A DNA stretch of 40,711 nucleotides, taken from Collinsella sp. (lineage in GTDB: Bacteria; Actinomycetota; Coriobacteriia; Coriobacteriales; Coriobacteriaceae). The stretch is taken from assembly GCA_018368345.1 (NCBI GenBank), contig JAGZEK010000018.1:1-40711 (forward strand), given 5' to 3'. The stretch's first letter is position 1. Every line of letters starts with the position of its first letter. Positions 16,967 through 24,983 of this stretch are shown here, piece by piece. The position numbers and the translations under genes are program-made. Under the pieces are notes generated by a model. The model was not told the origin of the DNA, did no database searches, and worked only from the letters and a program-made list of their open reading frames with translations.

Positions 16967-17977
16967 ATGGCTCGCGAGAGTGCTCGTTCTAAGGATACGG
17001 CTAAGCCTGGCATCAAGGAAGTTGCGGCGGTGGCGGGGGTTTCGCCTACTACGGTATCTCGTGTGCTTAATAATCGTGGCTATATTAGCCAAGAGACCCG
17101 CGATAAGGTCCATGCCGCGATGAAGCGCATCAACTATACGCCCAACGATATCGCCCGTGCCATGCTCAACGGTCGCCTGAATCTTATCGGTATGATCGTC
17201 CCCTATGTCAGCAGTCCGTTTCATGCCCAAGTGGTTCAAGTCATTGAGCATACCCTGGCCGAAAACGGTTTTAAGATGCTGCTGTGCAATAGCGCCAATC
17301 GACCTGAGCTTGAGCGCTCTTATATCGACATGCTTCGACGCAATATGGTTGATGGCGTCATCGTCAACTCGCTTAATATCGGTGCCGAGGCGTATGCCGA
17401 GATGGGCTTGAGTCTGGTTGGTATCGACTGCGACCTTGGCGAAGCCTCTGTTCAGATTGCGAGCGACAGCTATAGCATCGGCGAACTTGCCACGCGTCGC
17501 CTGATCGATGACGGATGTTCGCGCATCCTGTGCCTGCGCAGCAATAGCCGCATGCGCATGCCTGCCAATAAGCGTACCGATGCCTACCTCGATGTTGTTG
17601 AGCAGGCCGGTTTGCCCGCGCTTGTCCGTGAGGTCGAGTTCGTTAAGCCCGACGACGAAAAGAGCGCGGTCGTTGCGAAGATCCTCGATGAGAACCCCGA
17701 TATTGACGGCATCTTTGCGGGAGACGACACGATGGCGGCTATCTGTCTTAACGTGATGAAGCAGCGCGGCTTGAGCGCTCCGGATGATATTAAGGTCGTG
17801 GGCGCGGATGGTGCCCGCCGCACTATGACGTTTATGCCTGACTTAACAACCGTACGCCAAGATATCGATCGCATCGGTGAGCTCGCGGCGCAATCCATCG
17901 TCGCTCTTGTTAACGGCGAAAAGCCCGAATCGAATATCAAGCTCCCCGTTGAACTCATTGAGGGTAAAACCGCGTAG
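16967..17977 (+). CDS. LacI-family sugar-responsive regulator
   Basis: 336 residues: N-terminal LacI helix-turn-helix (IKEVAAVAGVSPTTVSRVLN) with hinge helix, then a periplasmic-binding-protein-like sensor domain (LIGMIVPYVSSPFHAQ to the C-terminus). The start at 16967 has GGGGGAGGG 5 nt upstream; an ATG at 16946 precedes that site. It is the first gene of the sugar locus GH32-PTS-GH32, and matching operators lie in front of itself (16931-16950), the first GH32 gene (18081-18115, and 18030-18048 inverted) and probably the PTS gene (19549-19566). The inducer is likely a fructoside or its phosphate, judged from the enzymes controlled. Confidence 0.93.
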   Translation: MARESARSKDTAKPGIKEVAAVAGVSPTTVSRVLNNRGYISQETRDKVHAAMKRINYTPNDIARAMLNGRLNLIGMIVPYVSSPFHAQVVQVIEHTLAENGFKMLLCNSANRPELERSYIDMLRRNMVDGVIVNSLNIGAEAYAEMGLSLVGIDCDLGEASVQIASDSYSIGELATRRLIDDGCSRILCLRSNSRMRMPANKRTDAYLDVVEQAGLPALVREVEFVKPDDEKSAVVAKILDENPDIDGIFAGDDTMAAICLNVMKQRGLSAPDDIKVVGADGARRTMTFMPDLTTVRQDIDRIGELAAQSIVALVNGEKPESNIKLPVELIEGKTA

Positions 17978-18029
17978 TTCATCCAGCGCCAAAAGAATTC
18001 CTCAAACACCTCTGATGACCGTTCGCCGG

Positions 18030-18048
18030 CATATGTCAACCGTTTGCC
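18030..18048 (-). promoter_or_regulatory. Upstream LacI-type operator, inverted
   Basis: The minus-strand sequence GGCAAACGGTTGACATATG matches the tandem operators 35-50 bp downstream. Its position could allow a looped repression complex. Confidence 0.55.
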
Positions 18049-18080
18049 GACGACTGGAACTGCGAAAAGACGTATTGGTG

Positions 18081-18118
18081 TGAAAACGTTTGACATATGA
18101 AAACGATTGACATATCTT
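18081..18118 (+). promoter_or_regulatory. GH32/PTS promoter with tandem LacI-type operators
   Basis: Two copies of TGAAAACGWTTGACATAT (18081-18098 and 18098-18115, period 17). The first contains the consensus -35 TTGACA (18090-18095); a 17-bp spacer leads to -10 TATCTT (18113-18118). The sites therefore cover the -35, spacer and -10. Confidence 0.8.
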
Positions 18119-18161
18119 GCAGTTGTACCGAGTTAGTATCTCGTGAGAAAGGAAGTCTCGG

Positions 18162-19544
18162 ATGCACAAGGTGTATTACCAGCCTGAGGGAATTTGGGTA
18201 GGCGACATCATGCCGTACGGCGAGGACGGCACGTTCTATCTCTATCATCAGCGTGACACGCGAAACCCCGGACCTTTCGGAGAGCCGTTTGGCTGGGCAC
18301 TCGCGACAACCAAGGACTTCGTCAATTACAAAGACTTTGGCGAGAGCCTTGAGCGTGGCGGCGACGAGGAAGTCGACCAGTATGTTTATGCCGGCACGGT
18401 GTTTAAGGTGGGCGACAAGTACCATGCGCTCTACACTGGTTGCAATCGCGATAAGGTCAAGGCACGCTTGATGAAGCAGGTTCTTCTTCACGCAACGAGT
18501 GACGACGCCGTCAAGTGGGAGAAGAACATCGCCGAGACGCTGCTTCCGCCCCAGGAGGGTTACGATGACCGCAACTGGCGCGATCCCTTTGTGCTTTGGG
18601 ATGAGGAGAACGAAGAGTACATGCTCATCCTCGGCACGCGTGTGGGCGAGGACAAGCGTCTGATGACCGGTCGTCTGGTCAAGTTCACCTCCAAGGACCT
18701 GGATACCTGGGAGTTCCAGGGCGACTGGTGGAATCCGGGCCTGTACACCATGTTCGAGATGCCTGATCTCTTTAAGATGGGCGACTGGTGGTATCTGGTG
18801 TTCTCCGAGTACAGTGATGGCAACAAGACCCGTTACCGCATGTCTCGCTCCATCAACGGTCCTTGGATCACTCCTGCGGACGATTCCTTCGATGGCCGCG
18901 CGTACTATGCCGCGCGTACCGCATTTGATGGCGAGCGCCGCGTTCTCTTTGGTTGGGTTCCTACGCGTGACGAGGGCGGCGATCCCAGCTCTTACCTGTG
19001 GGGTGGCACCTTTATGCCTCTCGAGATCGTTCAGCGTGCCGACGGAACGCTCGGCACCAAGCTCCCCGACAGCATGCTTGGCGCCTTTGGCGAGGCTAAG
19101 GCAGTCGAGGCCTTTGAGCTTTCCTGCGAGTCGGGCAAGGTCGAGCAGGTGCTCGCCGCGGATGCCGGCTCCACCTATATGCTCGACGCCGACATCGAGC
19201 TCGCCGGTGACGCTGCCGGCTTCTCGGTGAAGCTTGCCGAGGACGCCGAGTCCGGTCTTGCCTATGAGTTCCGCGCCAACCTGCGCGAGGGCAAGCTCGA
19301 GTTTACGGCGGCCCCCCAGTATCCGTGGTTCCAGGTCAACAACATGGGCCTCGAGCGTCCGTTGTTCTTTAAGGGCGAGGGCACTCACCATGTGCGCCTA
19401 GTCGTCGACGACGATATCGCGACTATCTTTGTCGATGATGTTGCGCTTAACGCTCGCTTCTGCAATAAGCAGGGCCAGGGTGTGGCGCTGACGGTCACCG
19501 ACGGTACGCTCAAGTGCGCAAATGCAACGATCGCGTCTCTGTAA
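18162..19544 (+). CDS. Atypical GH32 family glycoside hydrolase (fructosidase-like)
   Basis: 460 residues with the five-bladed propeller signature of clan GH-J. The usual WMNDPNG start of GH32 is changed to GIWVGDIMPY, keeping the nucleophile as Asp15. WRDPFV (Asp141) is the RDP motif, and FEMPD (Glu199) stands for the usual EC motif and its acid/base. A C-terminal beta-sandwich (about 320-460) completes the GH32 layout. There is no signal peptide, so it acts on sugars after uptake. It differs clearly from the canonical sucrase at 21137-22585, so it probably splits a different beta-fructoside or phosphate. It is the first structural gene after the operator-covered promoter and is followed by the PTS gene 45 nt later. 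Confidence 0.85.
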   Translation: MHKVYYQPEGIWVGDIMPYGEDGTFYLYHQRDTRNPGPFGEPFGWALATTKDFVNYKDFGESLERGGDEEVDQYVYAGTVFKVGDKYHALYTGCNRDKVKARLMKQVLLHATSDDAVKWEKNIAETLLPPQEGYDDRNWRDPFVLWDEENEEYMLILGTRVGEDKRLMTGRLVKFTSKDLDTWEFQGDWWNPGLYTMFEMPDLFKMGDWWYLVFSEYSDGNKTRYRMSRSINGPWITPADDSFDGRAYYAARTAFDGERRVLFGWVPTRDEGGDPSSYLWGGTFMPLEIVQRADGTLGTKLPDSMLGAFGEAKAVEAFELSCESGKVEQVLAADAGSTYMLDADIELAGDAAGFSVKLAEDAESGLAYEFRANLREGKLEFTAAPQYPWFQVNNMGLERPLFFKGEGTHHVRLVVDDDIATIFVDDVALNARFCNKQGQGVALTVTDGTLKCANATIASL

Positions 19545-19548
19545 TGGC

Positions 19549-19566
19549 ATCAAAACGTTTTATGAT
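19549..19566 (+). promoter_or_regulatory. Operator-like site before the PTS gene
   Basis: ATCAAAACGTTTTATGAT, a near-palindrome around AACGTT, lies 24 nt before the PTS start codon and resembles the other LacI-type sites in the locus. It may also be a CcpA-like site. Confidence 0.45.
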
Positions 19567-19589
19567 TTCGTAAGGGAATGGAGAGGAAC

Positions 19590-21041
19590 ATGGACTACAA
19601 AGTAGTGTCTCAGCAAGTCGTCGATAACGTCGGCGGTCTGGAGAACATCGAGGGCGCCACGCATTGCGTTACGCGTCTGCGTCTGGTGCTCAAGGATACG
19701 AGCAAGTACAACAAGGCCGAGCTCGAGAACATCGATGGCGTCAAGGGCGTGCTGTACAACAGCGGCCAGCTCATGATCATCTTCGGTACCGGTACCGTCA
19801 ACAAAGTCTACGACGAGTTTATGGCTCTGACGGGCGTTAAGGAGATCAGCGCTTCCGAGGTCAAGGGCGCCGAGGCGGACAAGAAGGGCAAGTTCTTCTC
19901 GGTCCTCAAGGTATTCTCGGACATCTTTATCCCCATCATTCCCGCTTTCGTCGGCGCTGCTATCATCATCGGCCTTAAGTCGCTGATCGTTGCCAACGGC
20001 CTCTTTGGCATGGAGGGCAGCCTGGCCGACCACAGCGAGTTCCTCAAGAACCTCGCAAGCTTCTTTGCCATTATCGCCACCACCTTCGACTACCTGCCTG
20101 TCCTGGTTATGTACAGCGCGGTCAAGCGTTTTGGCGGTAACCCGATTCTGGGCATCCTCGTCGGTATCGTCATGGTTCACCCGAGCCTTATGAACCGCAA
20201 CACGTTCGTTATGGACCCGACGGGTGCTGAGTACTGGAACTTTGGTCCGCTCTCCATTCCCATGGTTGCTTTCCAGGGCGGTGTGTTCCCTGCAATTCTG
20301 ACCGCCTGGTTTATGGCCAAGGTCGAAAAGATTGCCCAGAAGTACATCCCCGAGGTCGTTTCGTTCGTCTTTGTCCCGACCGTTACCCTGATTCTTGCTA
20401 ACGTCGCCCTGTTCACCGTGTTCGGCCCGCTCGGTAACCTGATCGGTGACGTCCTCGCCGGCGTAATCGATATCCTGTACAACAGGATGGGTGTCTTTGG
20501 TGCCTTTGTCTTCGCCGCGTTCCTGCAGCCGCTCGTCGTTACCGGTACGCATCAGTTCATCCAGGGTATCGAGGCAAACCTTGTTGCCACGACTGGCTTC
20601 AACTACATCCAGGCCATCTGGTCGGTTTCCATCATCGCCCAGGGCGGCGGCGCCATCGGCATGTACCTCATTCATAAGAAGCATTCCAAAGAGCGCAACA
20701 TCTGCATGTCGTCCTTTATCCCGACGCTGGTCGGTATCTCCGAGCCCGCTATCTTTGCTGCAAACATGCGCTACTCGATTATTCCGTTCATCTGCGCATG
20801 CATCGGTGCAGGCTGCGGCGGTGCCTTCGTGAAACTCTTTGAGGTGCGCGCTATCGGTCAGGGTCTGACCGGCGTGCTTGGCCTGCTCATCGTCACGCCC
20901 GAGACCCTCGTGTGGTATGTGGCTGGTAATCTTATCGCCTTTATCGTGCCGATCGTCTTGATCTTTGCCTACAACAAGGCAAAGGGCGTTCCGACCACCG
21001 ATGAAGAGGGCGCTGGTGCTGGCTTCGATGTCAGCTTCTAG
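19590..21041 (+). CDS. PTS EIIBC, sucrose/beta-fructoside type
   Basis: 483 residues. The N-terminal EIIB domain has the phosphorylated Cys26 in THCVTRLRL; the EIIC membrane domain (from about residue 100) has about ten helices with the glucose/sucrose-superfamily segments VLVMYSAVKRFGGNPILG and GTHQFIQGIE. It takes up and phosphorylates a sugar. No EIIA domain is fused, so EIIA comes from elsewhere, as for ScrA of enteric bacteria. The ATG at 19590 has GGAGAGG 3-5 nt upstream. With a GH32 on each side it most likely carries sucrose or another fructoside. The gene continues the GH32 operon, with a terminator-like hairpin after it. Confidence 0.93.
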   Translation: MDYKVVSQQVVDNVGGLENIEGATHCVTRLRLVLKDTSKYNKAELENIDGVKGVLYNSGQLMIIFGTGTVNKVYDEFMALTGVKEISASEVKGAEADKKGKFFSVLKVFSDIFIPIIPAFVGAAIIIGLKSLIVANGLFGMEGSLADHSEFLKNLASFFAIIATTFDYLPVLVMYSAVKRFGGNPILGILVGIVMVHPSLMNRNTFVMDPTGAEYWNFGPLSIPMVAFQGGVFPAILTAWFMAKVEKIAQKYIPEVVSFVFVPTVTLILANVALFTVFGPLGNLIGDVLAGVIDILYNRMGVFGAFVFAAFLQPLVVTGTHQFIQGIEANLVATTGFNYIQAIWSVSIIAQGGGAIGMYLIHKKHSKERNICMSSFIPTLVGISEPAIFAANMRYSIIPFICACIGAGCGGAFVKLFEVRAIGQGLTGVLGLLIVTPETLVWYVAGNLIAFIVPIVLIFAYNKAKGVPTTDEEGAGAGFDVSF

Positions 21042-21080
21042 TTGAGCCGTTCAGCGTAATGTGCGGATAAGTCCATTTGA

Positions 21081-21118
21081 GGAAGGGCGCTCGGCTCGTG
21101 CGAGTCGAGCGTCCTTCC
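21081..21118 (+). terminator. Hairpin between PTS and sucrose-6-phosphate hydrolase
   Basis: 13-bp stem (21081-21093 with 21106-21118, one G-U pair), GC-rich, with only a weak T-run. It may partly stop transcription or protect the upstream mRNA. Confidence 0.55.
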
Positions 21119-21136
21119 CTATAGACGAGAAAGTCA

Positions 21137-22585
21137 ATGGCGATGTTTAATCAAAAAAATAAGGTGACACGCGCGGACTATGAGCAGTGGCGTGCCGGAC
21201 AGGATGAGACGGCTGGTCGCATCGCGTCCGACCCCGATAGGCTCCTGTTCCATGTGGAGCCTGAGCTTGGCTGGCTCAACGACCCCAACGGTTTGGTTCA
21301 GATTGGTGATACGTATCACATCTATCATCAATACGATCCGTTCGATGCTGCGCATGGCGGTCCAGTGCTTTGGAACCATCTGACGACAAAGGATTTTGTG
21401 ACGTACGAGAATCACGGCCCTGTGCTGTTCCCCGATTCCGATTTGGATTCGAACGGAGCGTATTCTGGTTCTGCCTTTGTACGCGATGGCAAGATTCACT
21501 ACTTCTATACCGGCAACGTCAAGCATTTTGACCGCGATGATTACGACTACGTGTTGACGGGCCGTGAGCAAAACCAGATTCATATGGTTGCCGAGAATCC
21601 CGACGAATTGGGCGAGAAGTGCATAGCTGTTGGACCGGTCAATTACCCCGACGATATCGGTACGCACGTGCGCGACCCCAAGATCCTTGAGCACGATGGT
21701 ATCTACTACATGGTTCTGGGCGCTCGTACGAAAGACGACCGTGGCTGCGTGCTTGTCTATACCTCGCGCAATCTTGAGGACTGGAGCTATGCGACGCGCA
21801 TTGAGTTGGGCGAGAAGTTTGGCTTTATGTGGGAGTGCCCCGATCTGTTTGAGCTCGATGGCGAGCTTATTCTCGTTTGCTGTCCGCAGGGTGTGCCTGC
21901 CGATGGTTGGCGTTACCGCAATCCGCATCAGTGCGTGTGGTTCCCCATCGAGGCCGATTGGGAGGCGCCGAGCTTTAAAATCGTCGGGCAGGGCATGCCC
22001 CCGATGGTCGATGCCGGTTTTGATTTCTATGCTCCGCAGTCCTTTGAGGATGCTGCAGGCCGGCGTTTGATGATCGGATGGTCGGGTTGCCCCGATGCGA
22101 CGGCAGAAAACCCGACGGTGGCGCGCGGGTGGCAGTGCGCGTTGACGGTGCCGCGAGAGCTGAGCATGCGCGATGGTAAGCTCTGCCAGCAGCCGGCGCA
22201 CGAGATTGAGAGGATGCGCGGCGACTGCGTTCGCGCGACAGGCGGTGAAACCGTTGAGGAGCCGGGACGCCTGTTTGATCTTGTGGTTTCCTGTGAGGGC
22301 GCCAAGATGGTCGAGCTCGAAATCCGCAAGGGTGTCTTTGTACGTTATGCGGACGGGATGCTTACCCTCGACATGGGTGACGAAGGCTATGGGCGCGACC
22401 AAAGGTCGATCGAGCTCAGCGAGCTTCGCGACCTGCGCGTGCTTTCGGACACTACGATGGTCGAGATTTTTGCCAACAGCGGCGAGGCGGCACTTACGAG
22501 CCGTACCTATTCGCCGGCGGTTTCGGCGATGGGGTTGCATGCCGAGGGTGCGGCGTCGATGGATTTCTACCGCCTCGCGCATTAA
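21137..22585 (+). CDS. scrB: Sucrose-6-phosphate hydrolase (GH32)
   Basis: 482 residues, canonical GH32. GWLNDPNGL carries the nucleophile Asp49, YSGS follows, VRDPKI has Asp180, and WECPDLF has the acid/base Glu233; the C-terminal beta-sandwich ends with VEIFANSGE. It lacks a signal peptide, as expected for an enzyme that splits sucrose 6-phosphate made by the PTS next to it into glucose 6-phosphate and fructose. Start at ATG 21137; an ATG two codons later is also possible. The ribosome site is modest (GAGAAAG). Confidence 0.92.
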   Translation: MAMFNQKNKVTRADYEQWRAGQDETAGRIASDPDRLLFHVEPELGWLNDPNGLVQIGDTYHIYHQYDPFDAAHGGPVLWNHLTTKDFVTYENHGPVLFPDSDLDSNGAYSGSAFVRDGKIHYFYTGNVKHFDRDDYDYVLTGREQNQIHMVAENPDELGEKCIAVGPVNYPDDIGTHVRDPKILEHDGIYYMVLGARTKDDRGCVLVYTSRNLEDWSYATRIELGEKFGFMWECPDLFELDGELILVCCPQGVPADGWRYRNPHQCVWFPIEADWEAPSFKIVGQGMPPMVDAGFDFYAPQSFEDAAGRRLMIGWSGCPDATAENPTVARGWQCALTVPRELSMRDGKLCQQPAHEIERMRGDCVRATGGETVEEPGRLFDLVVSCEGAKMVELEIRKGVFVRYADGMLTLDMGDEGYGRDQRSIELSELRDLRVLSDTTMVEIFANSGEAALTSRTYSPAVSAMGLHAEGAASMDFYRLAH

Positions 22586-22644
22586 CCGTGCGTGGAGCAC
22601 GATTGGACTTGCCGGGTGGAATGTGTCGCAGTTGCCGCAGCGAA

Positions 22645-22673
22645 CTACCGTTTATCGTGTATAGCTACCGTTT
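22645..22673. promoter_or_regulatory. Direct CTACCGTTT repeats
   Basis: CTACCGTTT occurs at 22645-22653 and 22665-22673, 20 bp apart. The reverse complement AAACGGTAG resembles the AAACGGTTGACA core of the operator at 18030-18048. It lies 60 nt after scrB and before the terminator at 22738. Confidence 0.35.
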
Positions 22674-22737
22674 GCGGAGTAAGTAACACTCATTTATAAA
22701 CCGTGTAAAATCTCAATTAAGCACGGAGTTTTCCAGG

Positions 22738-22779
22738 GAGACGCTGTCCTTTGTTGTGTGCAAGGGACGGCGTCTCTTT
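22738..22779 (+). terminator. Terminator after the sugar locus
   Basis: Arms GAGACGCTGTCC and GGACGGCGTCTC (one G-U pair) enclose a T/G-rich loop and are followed by TTT. Confidence 0.7.
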
Positions 22780-22861
22780 GGCGCTTGGACGCTGTTGTGC
22801 AGCAGTGCGGCGGCGCGTGCCATGTATTGAAAAGCCAATGTTGAGATGGGTCGTGATAATA

Positions 22862-23716
22862 ATGGGCAAGTACGTAATCGTGGTTGAGTCTGGGTCGGAT
22901 GTGACGCCGGAGCTCTGCGAGCGCTACGGCATCGTGCGCGTGCCCATGCATGTCACGATTGGTGACGAGACCGTCGAGGACGGTTCGATCGATCCGCTCG
23001 AGATTTACTCGCGCTGCAACGAGCTCGGTGTTATGCCTAAGACGAGTGGCTGCGCGCCTGCGGATTTTGCTCACGTGTATGACCGTATCCATGCCGAGCA
23101 GCCCGACGCGACTATTCTGCATCTCGCGTATTCCGAGGCCACGACCTGCTCACATCAGTCCTCCAAGATTGCGGCTAAGGGCCGCGACTACGTATTCTCC
23201 ATGGATACGCGTTTTGTCTCGGTGGGCCAGTCGCTCGTTGCCGTCGAGACCGCCAAATACATCGAGGCTCACCCCGATGCCACCGTTGACGAAATTTTCG
23301 CCTTCACCAATTCGGTGATGGATCGCGTGCTGTTGGGCTTTGTTCCTACCGACCTAGCCTTCCTTAAGGCGGGCGGTCGTCTGTCCAACGTGGCATTCCT
23401 TGGCGCCCACCTGCTCAAGATTAAGCCCTGCATTGAGGTGACGGGCGGCAAGTTCGTGGCGACCAAGAAGTTCCGCGGCTCTATGCTCAAGTGCGCCCGC
23501 GCCTTTATTGACCACATGGTTGCGAAGGGCGAGATCGACTACTCGCACATTGGCCTGGCGTATTCGGTGGGCCTTTCCCAGGAGCTGCGCGACGACATGG
23601 AGGTCTATGCGCATGACCTGGGCTTTAAGGATATTACCTGGACTCAGGTTGGCGGCGTCATCTCGAGCCATTGCGGCCCGACCGCCTTCGGCGCGGTGCT
23701 CACGCTCAAGGCGTAA
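22862..23716 (+). CDS. DegV family fatty-acid-binding protein
   Basis: About 284 residues, the normal DegV length. Family hallmarks are a start with an acidic serine motif (VVESGSDVTPEL), the middle SEATTCSHQSS region and FLKAGGRLSNVAF near the centre, and a C-terminal GGVISSHCGPTAFGAV. DegV proteins bind a fatty acid and, in many Firmicutes, hand it to the FakA kinase for phospholipid synthesis. Whether this paralogue does so is not shown. The start at 22862 gives the family N-terminus but has only a weak ribosome site; upstream in-frame starts would add residues unlike the family. Confidence 0.9.
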   Translation: MGKYVIVVESGSDVTPELCERYGIVRVPMHVTIGDETVEDGSIDPLEIYSRCNELGVMPKTSGCAPADFAHVYDRIHAEQPDATILHLAYSEATTCSHQSSKIAAKGRDYVFSMDTRFVSVGQSLVAVETAKYIEAHPDATVDEIFAFTNSVMDRVLLGFVPTDLAFLKAGGRLSNVAFLGAHLLKIKPCIEVTGGKFVATKKFRGSMLKCARAFIDHMVAKGEIDYSHIGLAYSVGLSQELRDDMEVYAHDLGFKDITWTQVGGVISSHCGPTAFGAVLTLKA

Positions 23717-23902
23717 AGCCTGGCGTCTATCGATTTCTATTGCCACGGCGGCGGGCGGGTTGCGACAACCTTCCCGTCGCTTTTGCATGGGGCCAAATAG
23801 GACAATCCAATTGACCGCTAAACCGTTTCGCCATCAAGCATATAGGCTAGAATGACTCTGGCATTTATGTAGCTAAAACCAATGAGAGGCAAGGTAGCGG
23901 GA

Positions 23903-24721
23903 ATGGCTGAGATGACGCTCGAGGGTGTGGACGCTCGTCCTGAGGACTCCGCGTTTGCCCTGGGCCGCGTGCATTCGATTGAGACGATGGGAACGGTCGA
24001 TGGACCCGGCATCCGCTTTGTGGTGTTTGTTCAGGGCTGCCCCATGCGCTGTGCGTATTGCCACAACCCCGACACCTGGTCGGTTAACGGCGGCACCATG
24101 GTGACCGTCGAGCACCTGATGGACGAGTTCCAGAGCAACCATGAGTTTTACCGCAGCGGCGGTATTACGGTGTCCGGCGGCGAGCCGCTCCTGCAGCCCG
24201 CGTTTTTAGCCGACCTGTTCCGCGCCATGCACAATAACCCCGATGGTCGCGTGCATACCTGCTTGGATAGCTGCGGCTATGCGTTCGATCCCGCGCATCC
24301 CGAGAAGTTCGATGCCGTACTCAACGAGACCGATATGGTGCTGCTCGACATTAAACACGCCGATCCCGTCGAGCATAAAAAGCTGACCGGTTGCGATCCC
24401 GCACGCATTCTGGCGTTTGGTGACGAGCTTGCGCGTCGCAAGATTAAGGTCGTTATCCGCCACGTGGTGGTGCCGGGCATTACCGACACGGTGGAGGAGT
24501 GCGAGGCACTCGGTCGTCTGATCGCTCCATGGCACAACGTGGTGGGTTTGGAGATGCTGCCGTATCATACGATGGGTGTCGTCAAGTACGAGCAACTGGG
24601 CATTCCCTATAAGCTCGAGGGCGTGCCCCAGATGGATACCGCGCGCATGCCCGAGCTGCGCAACGCCGTCATGACGGGCATGAAAAAGCGCCGCGCCGAA
24701 CTCAAAAACGCCATCGGCTAG
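23903..24721 (+). CDS. pflA: Pyruvate formate-lyase-activating enzyme
   Basis: Radical SAM enzyme of about 273 residues that abstracts hydrogen from the PFL glycine. The iron-sulfur motif is Cys46-X3-Cys50-X2-Cys53 (GCPMRCAYCHNPD), preceded by TVDGPGIRFVVFVQ, and GGITVSGGEPLLQP binds SAM. The partner, a two-chain PFL, is 7 kb upstream across the sugar locus, although the genes are usually adjacent. The start at 23903 has an AAGG 8 nt upstream; an ATG at 23882 is also in frame but has no ribosome site. The gene stands alone, followed 22 nt after its stop by a hairpin. Confidence 0.95.
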   Translation: MAEMTLEGVDARPEDSAFALGRVHSIETMGTVDGPGIRFVVFVQGCPMRCAYCHNPDTWSVNGGTMVTVEHLMDEFQSNHEFYRSGGITVSGGEPLLQPAFLADLFRAMHNNPDGRVHTCLDSCGYAFDPAHPEKFDAVLNETDMVLLDIKHADPVEHKKLTGCDPARILAFGDELARRKIKVVIRHVVVPGITDTVEECEALGRLIAPWHNVVGLEMLPYHTMGVVKYEQLGIPYKLEGVPQMDTARMPELRNAVMTGMKKRRAELKNAIG

Positions 24722-24743
24722 CGAGCCATTTTCGCTCCCCAAA

Positions 24744-24776
24744 GGCACTCATTGGGGACAGACTTAAATGAGTGCC
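24744..24776 (+). repeat. Hairpin after pflA
   Basis: 10-bp perfect stem GGCACTCATT / AATGAGTGCC around a loop containing GGGGACAGACTT. It may be a 3'-end signal. Apart from the promoter near the next gene, the gap to 24983 holds nothing else I recognise. Confidence 0.6.
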
Positions 24777-24983
24777 CCTGGGCACCTAGTTGATTGCTAA
24801 AGAGCCCCGTCCCAAAAAGACTGGTCAAGGTTGCGGTGAGATGCGCAACAGAATCGTGCCATTTGGATAAATACGCTTGTGGTTTCTTTAAAGACACCTT
24901 AAACGCCGCTGAATATCTTTGGAAAGAAATGCCTGCTCGGTATCATACTGCTCGTATATAAACGGTGGCAGTCAGGAGACCAC

